Shown here piece after piece: positions 61,255 through 64,000 of a stretch of DNA of 64,000 nt (the stretch's first letter is position 1; every line of letters starts with the position of its first letter). The stretch is from the NCBI RefSeq assembly GCF_900091725.1, contig NZ_FMBW01000031.1, positions 62,001 through 126,000 of the forward strand. The letters are read 5' to 3'. The position numbers and the translations under genes are program-made. The notes under the pieces were generated by a model. It saw only the letters and a program-made list of their open reading frames with translations. It was not told the DNA's origin and searched no databases. The DNA comes from Streptomyces sp. DvalAA-43. GTDB lineage: Bacteria > Actinomycetota > Actinomycetes > Streptomycetales > Streptomycetaceae.

Positions 61255-61839
61255 ATGAGCACGATGACCCGGGCCGCGGTGTCGGCCGGAGCCGACCAGT
61301 ACGTACTGCGCACCGCCACCCCGGCCGACCTCGGCGGTGCGCGGGCCGTGATGCTCGACACCGTCTACCGCGACCTGAAGTCCGGTTACGTACCGCGCTG
61401 GCACGCCGACATCATCGATCCCGACGCCGCCTATCTGCGCCCGGACCGCTGCACCCTGCTGGTCGTCGAGTGCGACGGGGAGATCGTCGCCACCGGCGCG
61501 GTGCGCGACCGCGGGCCCCAGGCGCCGCCCAATCCGCAGTGGGTCGCGGACCGCTTCCCGTCCGGCACCACCGCCCAGCTCTGCCGGATCTACGTCGCCC
61601 CCGGGCACCGCAGGAACGGCCTGGCCCGACGGCTGGTGCGCGAGCTGTGCGACTTCGTCACGGCGGCCGGCGGGTACGAGGCGATCTACCTGCACACCGA
61701 CCCGGCCGTGCCGGGCGCCGAGCCGTTCTGGCGGTCGCTGGCCGACGAGGTGTGCGACGAGCGCACGCTGGCGGGCGGTGGCCAGGGCATCGTCCACTTC
61801 GCGCTGCCGATGCCGGCACCCGCCACCCCCGCCCATTAG
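61255..61839 (+). CDS. GNAT-family acetyltransferase
   Basis: A 194-residue GNAT protein: YVLRTATPADLGGARAVMLDTVY, strands followed by LCRIYVAPGHRRNGLARRLVRELCDF (acetyl-CoA loop) and YLHTDPAVPGAEPFWRSL. The ATG at 61255 is preferred; the frame could begin at 61213. It lies just before the metal-box ABC importer genes and shares their direction. It may modify a metallophore or a small molecule, but the substrate is unknown. Confidence 0.85.
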   Translation: MSTMTRAAVSAGADQYVLRTATPADLGGARAVMLDTVYRDLKSGYVPRWHADIIDPDAAYLRPDRCTLLVVECDGEIVATGAVRDRGPQAPPNPQWVADRFPSGTTAQLCRIYVAPGHRRNGLARRLVRELCDFVTAAGGYEAIYLHTDPAVPGAEPFWRSLADEVCDERTLAGGGQGIVHFALPMPAPATPAH

Positions 61840-61840
61840 A

Positions 61841-61861
61841 TGACAATCGTTTTCATATAAG
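61841..61861 (+). promoter_or_regulatory. Zur-like box and -10 of ABC importer
   Basis: TGACAATCGTTTTCA (61841-61855) matches 12 of 15 positions of the Streptomyces Zur box TGAAAATGATTTTCA, including both outer TGA/TCA ends. TATAAG (61856-61861) follows directly and lies 9 bases before the ATG of the binding-protein gene. Zinc repression is therefore plausible. Confidence 0.65.
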
Positions 61862-61870
61862 GTCGCTGCC

Positions 61871-63388
61871 ATGCCCACACCCCGACGCCGTCGCCCCGCG
61901 CTGCCCCTGGCGCTCTGCGCGACCGCACTCCTGGTCCCGCTCGCCACCGCCTGCTCCTCCAGCGGCACCGACGGTTCCGCGGACGGGCAACGGCTCCGGG
62001 TCGTCATGGCCTTCCCGCCCGCCCAGGCCATGTCCCCCTACGGCGACGACGCGGTCACCCTCAGCCGTCTCGCCGTGATCGAGGGCCTCACCACCCTCGG
62101 CAGGAACGGCGACGCCGAGCCCGCGCTCGCCACCTCCTGGAAGCGCGACAACGACCGCACCTGGACCTTCACCCTGCGCGACGCCGCCTTCCAGGACGGC
62201 ACGAAGCTCACCTCCGCCGACGCCGTGCGCTCGCTGCGCGCCGCCGAGACGGCCTCGCCCAAGCCGCGCGTCCTCAGCGACACCCGCCTCACCGCCACGG
62301 CACCGGACGCGCGGACCGTACGGATATCCACCGCGGCCCCCGACCCGCTGCTGCCCCAGCGCCTGGCCAACCCCTCCCTCACGATCCTGTCCGAGGCCGC
62401 GTACAAGGGCGGCGGGGTGAACCCCGCCGGGCACGCCACCGGACCCTTCACCCTGAGCAAGGTCAACGGCGCCGTCAGCGCGACCCTCCAGCGCAACGAC
62501 ACCTACTGGGGGACCAAGGCCAAGGCCCCCGGCGTCGACGTGAAGTTCGTCGCCGACGGCACCGCACGCGCCAACGCGCTGCGCACCGGCTCCGTCGACG
62601 TCGCCGAGTACGTACCCATCTCGCAGGCCTCCCTCCTCGGCGAGAAGCTCGTCCACGCATTCCCCTCCGCCCGCACCAACGGCCTCTCCCTCAACACCCG
62701 CCACGGGGTCTTCGCCGACCCCGCGATGCGTGCCGCCGCCCGCGAGGCCATCGACTCCGGGGCCCTGGTCAAGGGCGTCTACGAAGGCCGCGCCGACACC
62801 GCGCAGGGCCTCCTCGGCCCCGGCGTGCCCTGGGCCGCCGCCGGCCGCACCGCCCCCACGGACCGGGCGGAGGCCGCAGGCAAGGCCGAGGTGGCGAAGA
62901 CGGAGCAGATCGTCCTCGCCACGTACACCAACCGGCCCGAGCTGCCCGAGGTCGCCACCGTCGTCCAGCAGCAGCTCACCGCGCGCGGCTTCACCGTCAA
63001 GCAGGTCGTCCGCGACTACGCCCAGCTGGAGGCCGACGCGCTGGCCGGGAAGTACGACGCGTTCATCCAGGCCCGCAACACCCTCCTGGACACCGCCGAC
63101 CCGGTCTCCTACCTCGCGTCCGACTTCACCTGCGACGGCAGCTTCAACATCTCCCAGCTCTGCGACAAGCGCGTCGACGCCGCCGTGGCCAAGGCCGCCG
63201 GACTCGCCGCCACCGACGACCGCCACCGCGCCGAGATGGCCGCCGAGGCCGACATCCTCGGCACCGACGCCCTCGTACCGCTGCTCCACGAACGCTTCGT
63301 CCAGGGGTACGACGACAGCCGCGTCCACGGCGTCTCGCTCGACCCGATGGAACGCACCCTGATCACCGCCGACACCCGCGTCGGGTGA
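61871..63388 (+). CDS. ABC transporter substrate-binding lipoprotein, family 5
   Basis: A 505-residue solute-binding lipoprotein of the peptide/nickel (SBP_bac_5) family. The signal ends in LATACSSS (lipobox); then AVIEGLTTLGRNGDAEPALATSWKR and TWTFTLRDAAFQDGTKLTSADAVRSLR are typical. Family members bind peptides, nickel complexes or metallophores. A Zur-like box before the gene suggests zinc or a zinc-chelate as cargo. The permease begins 5 bases downstream. Confidence 0.9.
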   Translation: MPTPRRRRPALPLALCATALLVPLATACSSSGTDGSADGQRLRVVMAFPPAQAMSPYGDDAVTLSRLAVIEGLTTLGRNGDAEPALATSWKRDNDRTWTFTLRDAAFQDGTKLTSADAVRSLRAAETASPKPRVLSDTRLTATAPDARTVRISTAAPDPLLPQRLANPSLTILSEAAYKGGGVNPAGHATGPFTLSKVNGAVSATLQRNDTYWGTKAKAPGVDVKFVADGTARANALRTGSVDVAEYVPISQASLLGEKLVHAFPSARTNGLSLNTRHGVFADPAMRAAAREAIDSGALVKGVYEGRADTAQGLLGPGVPWAAAGRTAPTDRAEAAGKAEVAKTEQIVLATYTNRPELPEVATVVQQQLTARGFTVKQVVRDYAQLEADALAGKYDAFIQARNTLLDTADPVSYLASDFTCDGSFNISQLCDKRVDAAVAKAAGLAATDDRHRAEMAAEADILGTDALVPLLHERFVQGYDDSRVHGVSLDPMERTLITADTRVG

Positions 63389-63392
63389 CCGG

Positions 63393-64000
63393 GTGAAGCA
63401 CCTGGCGGGGCGGCTCGGCACGCTCCTCGCGATCCTCGCCGTCATCGGGCTGCTGCCCAGGCTGACCCGGACCGACCCGGCGCTCACGATCCTGCACGCC
63501 CGGTACGCCGACCGGCCGCCCACCCCCGAGACCCTCGACGCGATCCGCGCCGAGACCGGGCTCGACGGCGGGGCCGCACACGTCCTGGGCGACTGGCTGG
63601 GCGGCCTCCTCCACGGCGACCTCGGCACCTCCTGGGTCTCCGGACAGCCCGTCGCCCCCGAGGTGACGGCCGCGCTCGGCGTCTCCCTGACCCTGATGGG
63701 CGTCTCGCTCGCGGTCGCCCTGCTGCTGGCCGCCGCGCTCTGCGCGGGCACGCTGCGGCGCGGGGCCCGGCGGCGGATCGTCACCGCACGGGCCGGGACG
63801 GGCGCCGCCGTCCTCGCCGCGCTGCCGGAGTTCCTGCTCGCCGCCGTCCTGGCCACCGTCGTCGCCGTACAGCTCGGCTGGCTCCCGGCGCTCGGCTGGG
63901 GCGCGCCCGAGCAGCTGGTACTGCCCGCACTCGCCATGGGCATCCCGGCGGGCGCCCTCCTCGGCCGGCTGCTGGACGACGCGCTGCCCGCCGCGTTCGC
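63393..64000 (+). CDS. DppB-type ABC permease, cut by window end
   Basis: A GTG at 63393, 5 bases after the binding-protein stop, opens a frame that is still open at base 64000 (202 codons). It shows a TM start (AGRLGTLLAILAVIGLLPRL), the periplasmic segment HGDLGTSWVSGQPV, and the permease segment SLTLMGVSLAVALLLAAAL to LPEFLLAAVLATVVAVQLGWLPALGW, the BPD_transp_1/DppB pattern. It is shorter in its first loop than classical DppB. The second permease and ATPase genes should lie beyond the window. Confidence 0.88.
   Translation, partial: MKHLAGRLGTLLAILAVIGLLPRLTRTDPALTILHARYADRPPTPETLDAIRAETGLDGGAAHVLGDWLGGLLHGDLGTSWVSGQPVAPEVTAALGVSLTLMGVSLAVALLLAAALCAGTLRRGARRRIVTARAGTGAAVLAALPEFLLAAVLATVVAVQLGWLPALGWGAPEQLVLPALAMGIPAGALLGRLLDDALPAAF

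Noticed and set aside
61853..63943. 696-codon antisense frame opposite the importer genes
   Set aside because: Same reason: Gly/Val/Leu-rich shadow of real sense genes with clear SBP and permease motifs.

Overview
This is a 64 kb piece of a Streptomyces chromosome. GC content is very high and codon use is strongly GC3-biased. Recognisable single-copy actinobacterial genes give its place: glnR, nur, rsiG, mshA, gpmA, phoU-phoR-phoP, carD and ispD-ispF occur in an order that matches the central core of Streptomyces chromosomes (SCO4159, SCO4180, SCO4204, SCO4228-4230 and SCO4232 in S. coelicolor). No complete insertion sequence, prophage, CRISPR array, rRNA or tRNA was found.

Layout. 1-3140: an accessory, partly decayed left edge (DUF6879-type pair, epoxide hydrolase, YdeI-like protein, then about 880 bases without a convincing gene). 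3141-9686: secreted PI-PLC, a two-component system, an HtrA-like protease lacking PDZ, a LacI regulator and GlnR. 9962-18832: hydrolase, MoaD-like protein, membrane proteins, a thiosulfate sulfurtransferase-DUF1416 operon preceded by a probable leaderless cysteine leader peptide, a DsrE protein and an operon of three related membrane-anchored proteins. 18944-24864: tiny membrane protein, nitrobindin-like protein, Nur, YgfZ, Dtd, RsiG, asparaginase and an Eis-type acetyltransferase. 25015-32699: a more variable stretch with two TetR regulators, GalE, a frameshifted DUF4180 gene, an imine reductase/HxlR pair and hypothetical genes. 33350-41242: XRE-HbhA-like-DUF2516 operon, a receiver-SpoIIE phosphatase, an NlpC/P60 hydrolase, a methyltransferase, MshA and a YbjN protein. 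41437-51776: accessory genes, including a toxin-antitoxin pair and a haem-peroxidase cluster (Dyp peroxidase, catalase-like protein, unknown). 51893-61142: GpmA, an MFS transporter, a 49-residue Cys-rich protein, PhoU/PhoR/PhoP with a PHO box, a lipoprotein, CarD, IspD and IspF. 61255-64000: an acetyltransferase followed by an ABC importer, with Nur-like and Zur-like boxes in front of its genes; the permease runs off the right end.

Themes. Sulfur and thiol metabolism recurs (cysteine leader, sulfurtransferase, DUF1416, DsrE, MshA), as do metal control (Nur, metal-box importer, Cys-rich peptide), nitrogen and phosphate regulation (GlnR, PhoRP) and c-di-GMP control of sporulation (RsiG). Many genes have a -10 hexamer only 6-7 nucleotides before the start codon, so leaderless transcription looks common. 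The most interesting item is the leaderless 35-codon ORF with paired Cys codons at 13816-13923, which looks like a cysteine-responsive attenuator of the sulfurtransferase operon.
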